Origin: CALMEC01 sp963777565
GTDB lineage: Bacteria > Actinomycetota > Thermoleophilia > Miltoncostaeales > Miltoncostaeaceae
DNA: 64,000 nt
Direction: 5' to 3'
Assembly (NCBI GenBank): GCA_963777565.1
Contig: CAVZQZ010000006.1
Span: forward strand, 558,001-622,000
Shown: one piece after another, positions 33,414-40,422 of the stretch
How the letters are laid out: each line of letters begins with the position of its first letter
Position numbering within the stretch: the stretch's first letter is position 1
Translations under genes and position numbers: made by a program
The notes under the pieces: model-generated
Told to the model about the DNA's origin: nothing
The model's input: the letters and a program-made list of their open reading frames with translations, nothing else
Databases searched by the model: none

Positions 33414-33449
33414 AGGTGCCGCCCCGGCCGGTCGGCCGGGGCGGCACCT
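33414..33449 (-). terminator. Terminator hairpin after rplL
   Basis: AGGTGCCGCCCCGGCCG (33414-33430) pairs perfectly with CGGCCGGGGCGGCACCT (33433-33449), a 15-17 bp GC stem with a tiny loop, ten bases beyond the rplL stop. It would end the ribosomal operon and separate it from the S8 peptidase gene. No T-run follows. Confidence 0.75.
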
Positions 33450-33458
33450 CCGAGGGAG

Positions 33459-33851
33459 CTACTTGACGCTGACGCTCGCGCCGGCCTCTTCGAGGTCCGC
33501 CTTGATCTTGTCGGCCTCGTCCTTCGCGACGCCCTCCTTGACGTTGCCCGGGGCACCGTCGACGAGGTCCTTCGCCTCCTTGAGACCCAGCCCGGTGACC
33601 TGGCGGACCACCTTGATGACCTGGATCTTCTTGTCGCCGGCGCCCTCGAGCACCACCGTGAAGGAGCTTTGCTCCTCCTCAGCCGCCCCGCCGCCGCCAC
33701 CGTCACCGGCCGCAGCCGGAGCCGCCGCCACCGCCACGGGAGCCGCCGCGGTGACCCCGAAGGCCTCCTCCAGCGCCTTGATCCGTTCGGAGAGCTCGAG
33801 CACCGAGATGCCCTTCAGCTCGTCAATCCACTCTTCAGTCGTCATCGCCAT
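33459..33851 (-). CDS. rplL: 50S ribosomal protein L7/L12
   Basis: A 130-residue stalk protein with the N-terminal dimerisation helix (DELKGISVLELSERIKALEE), an Ala/Gly-rich hinge (AAAPAAAGDGGGGGA) and the C-terminal factor-binding domain ending GNVKEGVAKDEADKIKADLE. Length is close to the usual 120-130 residues. It follows rplJ by about 100 bp and has its own terminator. Confidence 0.97.
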   Translation of the reverse strand: MAMTTEEWIDELKGISVLELSERIKALEEAFGVTAAAPVAVAAAPAAAGDGGGGGAAEEEQSSFTVVLEGAGDKKIQVIKVVRQVTGLGLKEAKDLVDGAPGNVKEGVAKDEADKIKADLEEAGASVSVK

Positions 33852-33950
33852 CTCGTCGTCACTCCTCGTGGTACGTGTTGTCAGGTGAGCGGGGCGTAAC
33901 CGCCCGCTCCCGGCGGGTGAAGTTCGGGCTCGTCGACCCCGAATTCCCCC

Positions 33951-34772
33951 TCAGCTTTCGGGGTTGTCGGACTCGCCCTCGACGGGTGAGTCGTCTGCGG
34001 ACTGCTCATCGGCGGAGGCGTCGCCCGAGGGCTCGTCCGCTGGTGTTTCGACACTCGGCTCGGCCGCGTCGTCGGCGGGGGCATCGGCCGCCTCGGCGAC
34101 CGGGGTCTCGTCTGCGGCCACCTCGACGGGTGCGGCGTCCTCTTGCGGCTCGTCGCTCGGCGGGGCTTCGGCGGCCGGTACGTCCCGAGCCTCGTCCACC
34201 GCCGGCGATGCTTCGGCCGCAGGAGCGGGGGCCTCGCCGGGGGCGAGCGCACCGGAGTCGCGGACCGCTGCCAGCGTGCGCGCCAGGTTGCCGACCAGGC
34301 TGTTGAGCCGACCTGCCAGCCCGGACAGCGGCGACGCGATCGCGCCGGCGAGCTGCGCCAGGAGTTGGTCCCGTGACGGCAGGCTCGCGAGCCGCACGAT
34401 GCTCGCGGCAGGGAGGTCTTCCGCTCCGAGGACGCCGCCCCGGAGCGAGAAGACGTCCTGGTGGGCCTTTGCGAAGTCCGACAGCGCCTTCGCCGCTCGC
34501 GCCGGGTCGCCGTCGACCCACACGAGCCCGGTGGGGCCCTGCAGGTACGGGATGAGCGCCGAACGCCCGGTCTTGTCGGCTGCCCGACGGGACAGGGTGT
34601 TCTTGACGACGGCCATCTCGGCCTCCGCCTCGCGCAGCCGCTGCCGGAGCTCGGCGAGCTCCGCAACCGTCAGGCCACGGAAGTCGGCTGCCAGCACCGT
34701 CTCGGTTCGTTCGAGCCGTTCGGCGACGGCCGCCACAACCTGGGCCTTTTCATCGCGGTTCAGTTCTGTCAC
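33951..34772 (-). CDS. rplJ: 50S ribosomal protein L10 with long acidic C-terminal extension
   Basis: The first 170 residues are a normal L10: DFRGLTVAELAELRQRLREAE, VVKNTLSRRAA, TGLVWVDGDP and the C-terminal helix that binds L7/L12 dimers (PSRDQLLAQLAGAIASPLSG, then NLARTLAAV). A further 95 residues follow, made almost entirely of Ala, Glu, Asp, Pro and Ser (such as DEPQEDAAPVEVAADE), so the protein is 273 residues against the usual 165-180. The tail has no Lys or Arg clusters and should be disordered. It may be a real extension or could interact with stalk factors. It precedes rplL. Confidence 0.97.
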   Translation of the reverse strand: MTELNRDEKAQVVAAVAERLERTETVLAADFRGLTVAELAELRQRLREAEAEMAVVKNTLSRRAADKTGRSALIPYLQGPTGLVWVDGDPARAAKALSDFAKAHQDVFSLRGGVLGAEDLPAASIVRLASLPSRDQLLAQLAGAIASPLSGLAGRLNSLVGNLARTLAAVRDSGALAPGEAPAPAAEASPAVDEARDVPAAEAPPSDEPQEDAAPVEVAADETPVAEAADAPADDAAEPSVETPADEPSGDASADEQSADDSPVEGESDNPES

Positions 34773-34774
34773 CT

Positions 34775-34920
34775 CCTCGTGTCGATCGCCCCGCGTGGCG
34801 ACGACACGAGACCCGGCAGCATGCCGGAGCCTGGTCGCCGACCTCGCACGGGGGGCCTTTCGGCCGGTTTCAGGCGGCTGGTGCCGCCCCCGTGGGTCTT
34901 TGGTCGGACCCTGTCGATGC
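34775..34920 (-). promoter_or_regulatory. Putative L10 leader (rplJL attenuation region)
   Basis: The gap of about 150 bp between rplA and rplJ on the minus strand holds several potential stems (GGGCGGCACC with GGTGCCGCCC, and CCGGCC with GGCCGG) and a GACCAAAGACCCACGG segment. Position and style fit the L10 leader, the autoregulatory RNA to which L10-L7/L12 bind in many bacteria. The assignment rests on context and eye-read stems only. Confidence 0.45.
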
Positions 34921-34928
34921 GGCTGCCG

Positions 34929-35645
34929 CTAGGCGGCGACCTCCTCGAGCAGGTTCTGCGTCCTGGTGGTGTCCACCGGAATGCCCGGTCCCATCGTCTG
35001 CGTCAGCGTGATGGACTTGATGTAGCGGCCCTTCGCCGCCGCGGGCTTCGCCCGGAGGATCTCGTCGAGCACCGTCTGGTAGTTCTCGACGAGCTGCTCG
35101 ACGCTGAACGAGCGCTTGCCGATCCCGAGGTGGACGATCCCGGTGCGGTCGGTGCGGTATTCGACCTTTCCGCCCTTTACGTCGCTCACGGCCTTCGCGA
35201 TGTCGAAGGTCACCGTGCCGGTCTTGGGGTTCGGCATCTTGCCCGCGGGCCCGAGGACCCGGCCGAGCTTGCCGACCTCGCCCATCATGTCGGGCGTGGC
35301 GATCGCGACATCGAAGTCGGTGAAGCCCTCCTGCACGCGCTTGGCGAGGTCGGCGCCGCCGACCACGTCGGCGCCGGCGGCCTCGGCCTCGCGGGCCTTG
35401 TCGCCCTCGGCGAACACCGCGACGGTCACCTCACGGCCGGTGCCGTGTGGGAGCGGGATGGTGCCGCGAAGCTGCTGGTCGGCGTGACGGACGTTGACGC
35501 CGAGGCGGAAGTGCACCTCGACCGTCGCGTCGAACTTGCTGAGCTCCTGGTCCTTGATGAGTCGCATCGCTTCGAGCGGCGCGTAGAGCGTGCCCGTCTC
35601 GATGGCCGCGTCGGCCTCGCGGTAGCGCTTCCCGTGCTTCGGCAT
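34929..35645 (-). CDS. rplA: 50S ribosomal protein L1
   Basis: A 238-residue L1 protein starting MPKHGKRYREADAAIE. The family segments VEVHFRLGVNVRHADQQLRG, LPHGTGR, LGRVLGPAGKMPNPKTGTV and the end ITLTQTMGPGIPVDT are clear. The start at 35645 is used; the open frame extends upstream only through the out-of-frame reading of rplK. Eleven bases separate it from the rplK stop, as expected in an L11 operon. L1 is also a translational repressor of that operon in some bacteria. Confidence 0.97.
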   Translation of the reverse strand: MPKHGKRYREADAAIETGTLYAPLEAMRLIKDQELSKFDATVEVHFRLGVNVRHADQQLRGTIPLPHGTGREVTVAVFAEGDKAREAEAAGADVVGGADLAKRVQEGFTDFDVAIATPDMMGEVGKLGRVLGPAGKMPNPKTGTVTFDIAKAVSDVKGGKVEYRTDRTGIVHLGIGKRSFSVEQLVENYQTVLDEILRAKPAAAKGRYIKSITLTQTMGPGIPVDTTRTQNLLEEVAA

Positions 35646-35656
35646 CCGTCGGTCTC

Positions 35657-36085
35657 CTACTCGGCGTCCACGGTCACGCCCATGCTGCGGGCGGTCCCGG
35701 CGATGACCCGCATTGCGGCATCGATGTCGTTGGCATTGAGGTCGGGCATCTTGGTCTCGGCGATCTGGCGGAGCTGATCGCGGGTGAGGTGGCCGACCTT
35801 GGTGCGGTGCGACTCGGCTGAGCCCTTGTCCAGGTTGATCGCCTGCTTGATCAGCACCGCGGCGGGCGGGGTCTTCGTGATGAACGTGAACGAGCGGTCC
35901 TCGAAGACCGAGATCTCGACGGGGATGATCGTGCCGGCGTCGCCCTGCGTCTGGGCGTTGAACGCCTTGCAGAACTCGGGGATGTTGATGCCGGCGCCAC
36001 CGAGCGCAGGGCCGACCGGAGGCGCCGGGGACGCGGCGCCACCCGGGATCTGGAGCTTGACGATCTGAAGGACCTTCTTCGCCAT
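35657..36085 (-). CDS. rplK: 50S ribosomal protein L11
   Basis: A 142-residue L11 of the GTPase-associated centre. MAKKVLQIVKLQIPGGAASPA, PPVGPALGGAGINIPEFCK and TPPAAVLIKQAINLDKGSAES are the standard segments, and the C-terminal domain ends GTARSMGVTV. It lies 38 bp downstream of nusG. Confidence 0.98.
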   Translation of the reverse strand: MAKKVLQIVKLQIPGGAASPAPPVGPALGGAGINIPEFCKAFNAQTQGDAGTIIPVEISVFEDRSFTFITKTPPAAVLIKQAINLDKGSAESHRTKVGHLTRDQLRQIAETKMPDLNANDIDAAMRVIAGTARSMGVTVDAE

Positions 36086-36122
36086 TCACTTCCTCGAATC
36101 TCGCGCCGTCGGGCGCCCGTGG

Positions 36123-36647
36123 TTACGAAATCTTCTTGACCTGGTCGAACGAAAGCTCGGCCGGGGTCTCGCGGCCAAAGATACTTACGAGGACCTTGAG
36201 GCGACCCTGCTCATGGTTGATCTCGGCGATCTCCCCGGTGAAGTCCGACAGGGGGCCGGCGATGATCTTGACGGTCTCGCCCTCCTCGAAGTCTGCGCGG
36301 GCCCGCGGCTTCTGCTCGGACGGGACGCGCAGGAGGTGGTCGATCTCCTCGCGGGACAGCGGCGCCGGCTTGTTGGCCGCGCCGACGAAACCGGTAACCC
36401 CCGGCGTGTTCTTGACGAGCGACCAGGAGTCGTCGGTCATCTCCATCTGCACGAGCACGTAGCCGGGCAGCACCCGCCGCTCCGTCTGGACCTTCTGGCC
36501 GTCCTTCGTCTCCACCACCTGCTCGGTGGGAATGACGATCTGGCGCACCATGTGGTCCTGTCCGGCGGACTGGATCCGGTGCTGGAGGTTGGCCTTGACC
36601 TTCGCCTCGTGGCCGGAGTAGGTGTTGATGACGTACCAGTAGAACAA
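36123..36647 (-). CDS. nusG: Transcription antitermination/termination factor NusG
   Basis: 174 residues, with the NGN domain (FYWYVINTYSGHEAKVKANL, then VLPGYVLVQMEMTD and VKNTPGVTGFVGA) and a C-terminal KOW domain (FEEGETVKIIAGPLSDFTGE). It links RNA polymerase to Rho or to ribosomes. It sits directly between secE and rplK, the conserved order. Confidence 0.97.
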   Translation of the reverse strand: MFYWYVINTYSGHEAKVKANLQHRIQSAGQDHMVRQIVIPTEQVVETKDGQKVQTERRVLPGYVLVQMEMTDDSWSLVKNTPGVTGFVGAANKPAPLSREEIDHLLRVPSEQKPRARADFEEGETVKIIAGPLSDFTGEIAEINHEQGRLKVLVSIFGRETPAELSFDQVKKIS

Positions 36648-36660
36648 GTAAACCCTCTTC

Positions 36661-37017
36661 CTAGAAGATCCGGTCGGTGATCCATTCGGACACGTGATCG
36701 GCGAGCCCGAGGAACACGGCGACGATGGCCACCGCGACGATCACGACCATCGTCGACTGGATGAGCTGCGGCCTGGTGGGCCAGCTCACCTTTTTGAGCT
36801 CGGCGATGACCTCCTGGGTAAATCGCGTGAACCTGCCCTGCTGAACCGCCTTGGTGACGGACCCGGCCTTGGCCGTCTTGGCCTGCGGCCCGGGACGGGC
36901 GCGCGCCGCGGCACCGGACCGCGGGCGTGGGGTCCTGCGCTGGGTCGTGCCGGCGTCGTCCGGGACCGGCCGGCCCGGATCGGCGTCGTCGTTGTCTGTG
37001 CGTCGTGTGCGTGCCAT
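36661..37017 (-). CDS. secE: Preprotein translocase subunit SecE
   Basis: A 118-residue actinobacterial-type SecE. The first 55 residues are a charged, disordered extension (DDADPGRPVPDDAG and basic stretches). The conserved amphipathic helix FTQEVIAELKKVSWPTRPQLIQ and one transmembrane helix (VVIVAVAIVAVFLGLA) follow. The ATG at 37017 was chosen; the frame extending further upstream enters the tRNA gene. It is followed by nusG 13 bp downstream. Confidence 0.93.
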   Translation of the reverse strand: MARTRRTDNDDADPGRPVPDDAGTTQRRTPRPRSGAAARARPGPQAKTAKAGSVTKAVQQGRFTRFTQEVIAELKKVSWPTRPQLIQSTMVVIVAVAIVAVFLGLADHVSEWITDRIF

Positions 37018-37035
37018 GGCGTTGGGTGATGGAGG

Positions 37036-37108
37036 CAGGGCCGGAGGGACTCGAACCCCCAACCCCCGGTTTTGGAGACCGGTGCTCTACCAGTTGAGCT
37101 ACGACCCT
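37036..37108 (-). tRNA. tRNA-Trp (CCA anticodon)
   Basis: A 73 nt cloverleaf on the minus strand beginning AGGGTCG and ending CGGCCCT plus discriminator G, which pair as the acceptor stem with one G-U. The D arm is GCTCAACTGGTAGAGC, the anticodon loop is CTCCAAA with CCA, and the T arm shows GGTTCGAGTCC. CCA is not encoded. It sits between secE and rpmG, a common place for tRNA-Trp in this cluster. Confidence 0.95.
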
Positions 37109-37127
37109 CTGCAGTGCTGCGAGGGCG

Positions 37128-37292
37128 CTACCTCGTCTCTTTGTGCGTCGTGTGCTTGCCGCACCACCGGCAATACTTGTTGAGCTCGACGCGGTCGGGC
37201 GTGTTTCGCCTGCTCTTGTTGCTCTGGTAGTTGCGGCGCTTGCACTCCTGGCATGCAAACGTCACGGCGATCCGCTGGCCGGTCTTGCCCAC
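37128..37292 (-). CDS. rpmG: 50S ribosomal protein L33
   Basis: A 54-residue protein read from GTG at 37292: VGKTGQRIAVTFACQECKRR, then NYQSNKSRRNTPDRVELNKY and CRWCGKHTTHKETR. The two CxxC pairs (CQEC and CRWC) make this a zinc-binding L33. It is short and easily missed. Together with tRNA-Trp, secE and nusG it forms the expected upstream part of the ribosomal cluster. Confidence 0.95.
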   Translation of the reverse strand: MGKTGQRIAVTFACQECKRRNYQSNKSRRNTPDRVELNKYCRWCGKHTTHKETR

Positions 37293-37392
37293 GCGTCAAT
37301 CCTCCGGTCGGTGTGACGGGCCGAGGGACTGTACCACAGAGAAACCGCCCGCCAGCGCGCTCATACGGCGCTCGCTCTGCCAGGATTCGGAC

Positions 37393-37746
37393 ATGGCCAC
37401 GAGCGATACCAAGACGATGATCGAGGGGGCGGTCGCGCGCCTGGTCGACGAGGTGCCCGCGCTCCGAAACCTTGCGATGGTGTTCCGCCTCGAGCTGCGC
37501 GAACGCGGCGGTCCGGCGGTGTGGCGAGTCGAGACGCCCGGCCCGAAGGTCTCGCGCGACGCCGCCGCGGAGGGGCGGGTGGAGGTCACGATCGACCGGC
37601 CGGCGTTCAACACCCTGGCCGAGAAGGGGCACCTGGGCGACTGGGTCGCGGCATACGAGAAGGGCGTCGTGCGCGTGACCGGCGACCCGAACGTCATCAA
37701 GCTCATCGCCCGGGTGATCGAGCTGCGCCGCGCCAGGCAGCGGTGA
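37393..37746 (+). CDS. SCP2-like small protein
   Basis: A 117-residue soluble protein starting MATSDTKTMIEGAVARLVDE. The pattern of an amphipathic body followed by VEVTIDRPAFNTLAEKGHLG and ekgVVRVTGDPNVIKLIARVIE resembles sterol carrier protein 2-like domains, which bind lipids or acyl-CoA. The ATG at 37393 was chosen because upstream codons read through the divergent rpmG promoter. Its stop overlaps the next gene's GTG (GTGA), so it is coupled to the 3-hydroxyacyl-CoA dehydrogenase-like gene, which fits lipid metabolism. The assignment is moderate. Confidence 0.65.
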   Translation: MATSDTKTMIEGAVARLVDEVPALRNLAMVFRLELRERGGPAVWRVETPGPKVSRDAAAEGRVEVTIDRPAFNTLAEKGHLGDWVAAYEKGVVRVTGDPNVIKLIARVIELRRARQR

Positions 37747-38627
37747 CCCCGGTGCGGGCCGTCGTCGTCGGGACCGGCTCGATGGGGCCGGAGATCGCCG
37801 CGGCGTTCGCGACCGCGGGGTTTGAGACACAGATCGCGGGACGCACGGCCGCCGGGAGGGCCGAGGCCGCGCGCAGGGCGACGGACCTCGCCGGCGGTCG
37901 GCCGGTGGTCTCCGCTCCGATCGATGCGCGGACCTTCGCGGAGGCCGACCTGGTGGTGGAGACCATCGTCGAGGACCTCGCGACGAAGCACGAGCTGCTG
38001 GCCAGGATCGAGCCGTGGTGCGACCCACGGGCGGTAATCGCGACGAACACCTCGAGCCTGACGATCGCGGACATCGCGTCGCCCCTCGGCGCGCCGGCGC
38101 GGTTCGCGGGCCTTCACTTCCTCAAGCCGGCGCACCTCACGGGCGTCGTGGAGATCATCCCCGGCCGAGCGACGTCACCCGGCACCGTGGACGTCCTCAA
38201 GGACGTGGCGGCCCAGCTGGGCAAGGTGCCGCTTGTGGTGCAGCGGGACGTGCCCGGGTTTATCTGGAACCGGATCCAGTTCGCCGTGCTGCGCGAGTGC
38301 CTCCACATGCTGGAGACGGGCGTTGCCAGCGCGCAGGACATCGACGCGGCGGTCGCTGACGGCCTGGCGCCGCGATGGGTGGCCGCCGGCCCCCTCGCGA
38401 CCGCCGACCTGGGCGGCCTGGCGACGTTCGCGACGATCTGCGACCTGCTCTTCCCCCACCTGGCGAACGACACGGCCGCGCCCGTGGCGATCACCGGACC
38501 CGCCGCCGCGGGAGAGCCGCTGCAGGGGTGGACGACGGGTGCCGGGGCGGGGGTGCAGGAGCTGCGCGCCGACGCCCTGGCGGCGGGCCGGGAGATCGCG
38601 CGGCGCCGACGAGGGCTCGCCGAGTGA
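37743..38627 (+). CDS. 3-hydroxyacyl-CoA dehydrogenase-like NAD enzyme
   Basis: A 294-residue oxidoreductase. The N-terminal Rossmann motif is VRAVVVGTGSMGPEIAAAFA, and ATNTSSLTIADI, a hallmark of 3-hydroxyacyl-CoA dehydrogenases, follows with HFLKPAHLTGVVEIIPG (catalytic His) and DVPGFIWNRIQFAVLREC. Related enzymes oxidise 3-hydroxybutyryl-CoA, L-gulonate or carnitine; the substrate cannot be fixed here. GTG start overlaps the SCP2-like gene, and its stop overlaps the isomerase gene, so the three are co-translated. Confidence 0.88.
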   Translation: MTPVRAVVVGTGSMGPEIAAAFATAGFETQIAGRTAAGRAEAARRATDLAGGRPVVSAPIDARTFAEADLVVETIVEDLATKHELLARIEPWCDPRAVIATNTSSLTIADIASPLGAPARFAGLHFLKPAHLTGVVEIIPGRATSPGTVDVLKDVAAQLGKVPLVVQRDVPGFIWNRIQFAVLRECLHMLETGVASAQDIDAAVADGLAPRWVAAGPLATADLGGLATFATICDLLFPHLANDTAAPVAITGPAAAGEPLQGWTTGAGAGVQELRADALAAGREIARRRRGLAE

Positions 38628-39397
38628 TCCACTGGTCGGCGCACGTGTCGATGCTCTTCACGGAGCACTCCCCGCTCGAGCGGCCCGCCGCCGCGCGGGC
38701 GGCGGGGTTCGAGCTGATCGAGTCGTGGTGGCCGCCGGCGGACGACGTCGATGCCTGGGTCGACGCGGTCCACGACGCCGGGGTCGGGGTGAGCTGCCTG
38801 AACGCCGACGGGGGCGACATCGCCTCGGGAGAGCGCGGGTTCTGCAACCTGCCGGAGCGCGACGACGACACGCTGGCCGCGGTAGTGACGGCCCTTTCGC
38901 TTGCCGAACGCGTCGGCTGCCCGTACGTCAACGTGCTGCCCGGGCGCTTCGTGCCGGATCGCCCCGAGGACGAGCAGCTCGCCGACGCGGCCGGCCTCTA
39001 CCGGCGGCTCGGCGCCCTCGCGGAGGCGTCGGGACGCACCATCGTGGTCGAGCCCATCAACGAATTGGACGTTCCCGGCTACCTCACTCCCACCCCGGCG
39101 GCGACGGCCGACCTGCTCGCCGAGATCGACGATCCCAGCGTGCGGATGCTGTTCGACGCCTACCACTGCGCCCGGGGCGGCGGCGACCCGATTCACGATG
39201 TCCAGGCCTACGCGGAGCTCATCGGGCACGTGCAGTACGCCGACGCCCCGGGGCGCGGCGCGCCCGGCACGGGGACGGTGCCGATCGCCCACTTCGTCGC
39301 CGCCCTCGCCGCGGCGGGCTACCGCGGGGCGGTGGGCCTCGAGTACGTGCCAGGCGGCCCGACCGAGCCGACCCTCGCGTTCCTCACCGAGGTGTGA
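38624..39397 (+). CDS. Hydroxypyruvate isomerase-like TIM barrel
   Basis: A 257-residue xylose isomerase-like barrel. Landmarks of the hydroxypyruvate/otnI isomerase family are visible: IHWSAHVSMLFTEHSP, the metal ligands in VVEPINELDVPGYL and MLFDAYHCARGGG, HVQYADAPGRGAPGTG and the final GLEYVPGGP. It may interconvert hydroxypyruvate and tartronate semialdehyde or a related sugar acid. Start GTG overlaps the previous stop. Next to a 3-hydroxyacid dehydrogenase-like gene, a sugar-acid pathway is plausible but inferred. Confidence 0.88.
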   Translation: MIHWSAHVSMLFTEHSPLERPAAARAAGFELIESWWPPADDVDAWVDAVHDAGVGVSCLNADGGDIASGERGFCNLPERDDDTLAAVVTALSLAERVGCPYVNVLPGRFVPDRPEDEQLADAAGLYRRLGALAEASGRTIVVEPINELDVPGYLTPTPAATADLLAEIDDPSVRMLFDAYHCARGGGDPIHDVQAYAELIGHVQYADAPGRGAPGTGTVPIAHFVAALAAAGYRGAVGLEYVPGGPTEPTLAFLTEV

Positions 39398-39445
39398 CGA
39401 CATGGCATGGCGCGGCGCACTGGGGACATGAGGCTCGGGCGCGCA

Positions 39446-40290
39446 TGGCGTCGACCCGGCCGCGAGGTACCGCGTGGGCGACGATCGCGCTCGCCTTGCT
39501 GCTCGCATTGGGGGCGGGACGAGCCGCCGCGAGCTCGGCCAGCGCCCCCGTCTATCGGGTGGTCGGTCTCGTCCTCGAGCAGGCGCAGCCGTCGGAGACG
39601 CCCACGGCCCGCAGCTCTGCCTCGGCATCATCCCGGCGATCTACCCACCGCGCTGCGCCGGCATCGGCATCGCCGGATGGGCTGGGCGGCGGTGGACGAT
39701 GAGCAGTCGTTCAACGGGACGACCTGGGGCCGCTACGTGGTCACCGGCACGTTCGACGGAACGACCATCACGCTGACTCGCCCGCCCCGGCGAGCGGCAG
39801 CGGGCGACGGCGCTCTCGCCCATCCCCTCCCCGATTTCCGAACGCCGTGCCGCGCGCCGGCTGGGGTTGGATCCGCAGGGGCCAGGGCAACCCGAACTGG
39901 AATGCTGTGCTCGGCCCTGCCGCGCACAGATACCTCAACCGGACCGATGACCTGGGCGGCGACTGGGTCGACCACAGCCCGACGCGCAGCGTGGTGAACG
40001 TGCGCGTCGTCCGGAACGTGGCGACCCACCGGGTCCGGTTACGCCAACTGTTTCGGGGGAATCTCTGCATCACTCAGCGGGGCGGTCCATGCGAGCGCTT
40101 GGCCGGATCCTGAACCAGGCGATCGCAGCCGTCCCTCAGGGCAACCCGGCTCGGCGTGCTCTCCGACGTCGTCGACAGCCACGTCGATGTGGACGTCGTG
40201 CTCGACGCGGGCGACCTGCAGCGCTCCTTCGACACCCGCTTTGGCGCCGGCGTCGTGCGCGTCCGCTCCGCCCTCCTGCGCGTGGGCTGA
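39446..40290 (+). pseudogene. Secreted protein of an unnamed conserved family, frame broken several times
   Basis: An N-terminal signal peptide (GTAWATIALALLLALGAGRA) is followed by VYRVVGLVLEQ in one frame. GPQLCLGIIPAIYPPRC continues in a second and FNGTTWGRYVVTGTFDGTTI in a third. RTPCRAP and NVRVVRNVATHRVRLRQLF come in yet other frames, and the end is VRVRSALLRVG. In order, these segments match a family of secreted actinobacterial proteins of unknown function that share the GPQLCLG, TWGxYxVxGTYDG and C-terminal VRVxSALRPV motifs as I remember them. At least four single-base changes separate the pieces. At least one (CCx before HGPQ) is a lost third base, but another may not be at a third position. 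It is a damaged or poorly resolved gene. Confidence 0.65.
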
Positions 40291-40300
40291 CGGTCCCGGG

Positions 40301-40376
40301 CGATTCACAATCGTCACGTCCACCGAAACGGTCGCGGGTGATCAACAGTCGTCACATCCGCCGAAACGGTCGCGGG
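40301..40376. repeat. Two imperfect 38 bp tandem copies
   Basis: TCGTCACGTCCACCGAAACG at 40311 and TCGTCACATCCGCCGAAACG at 40349 are copies 38 bp apart, each followed by GTCGCGGG. The pair lies between the stop of the damaged secreted-protein gene and the start of the acyl-CoA ligase. It may be a duplicated operator, or a chance local duplication. Confidence 0.7.
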
Positions 40377-40422
40377 CAGCGCTGCGCAGCCCGCGCCTGC
40401 GCGGCCGGGGCGGTCGCGGCGG

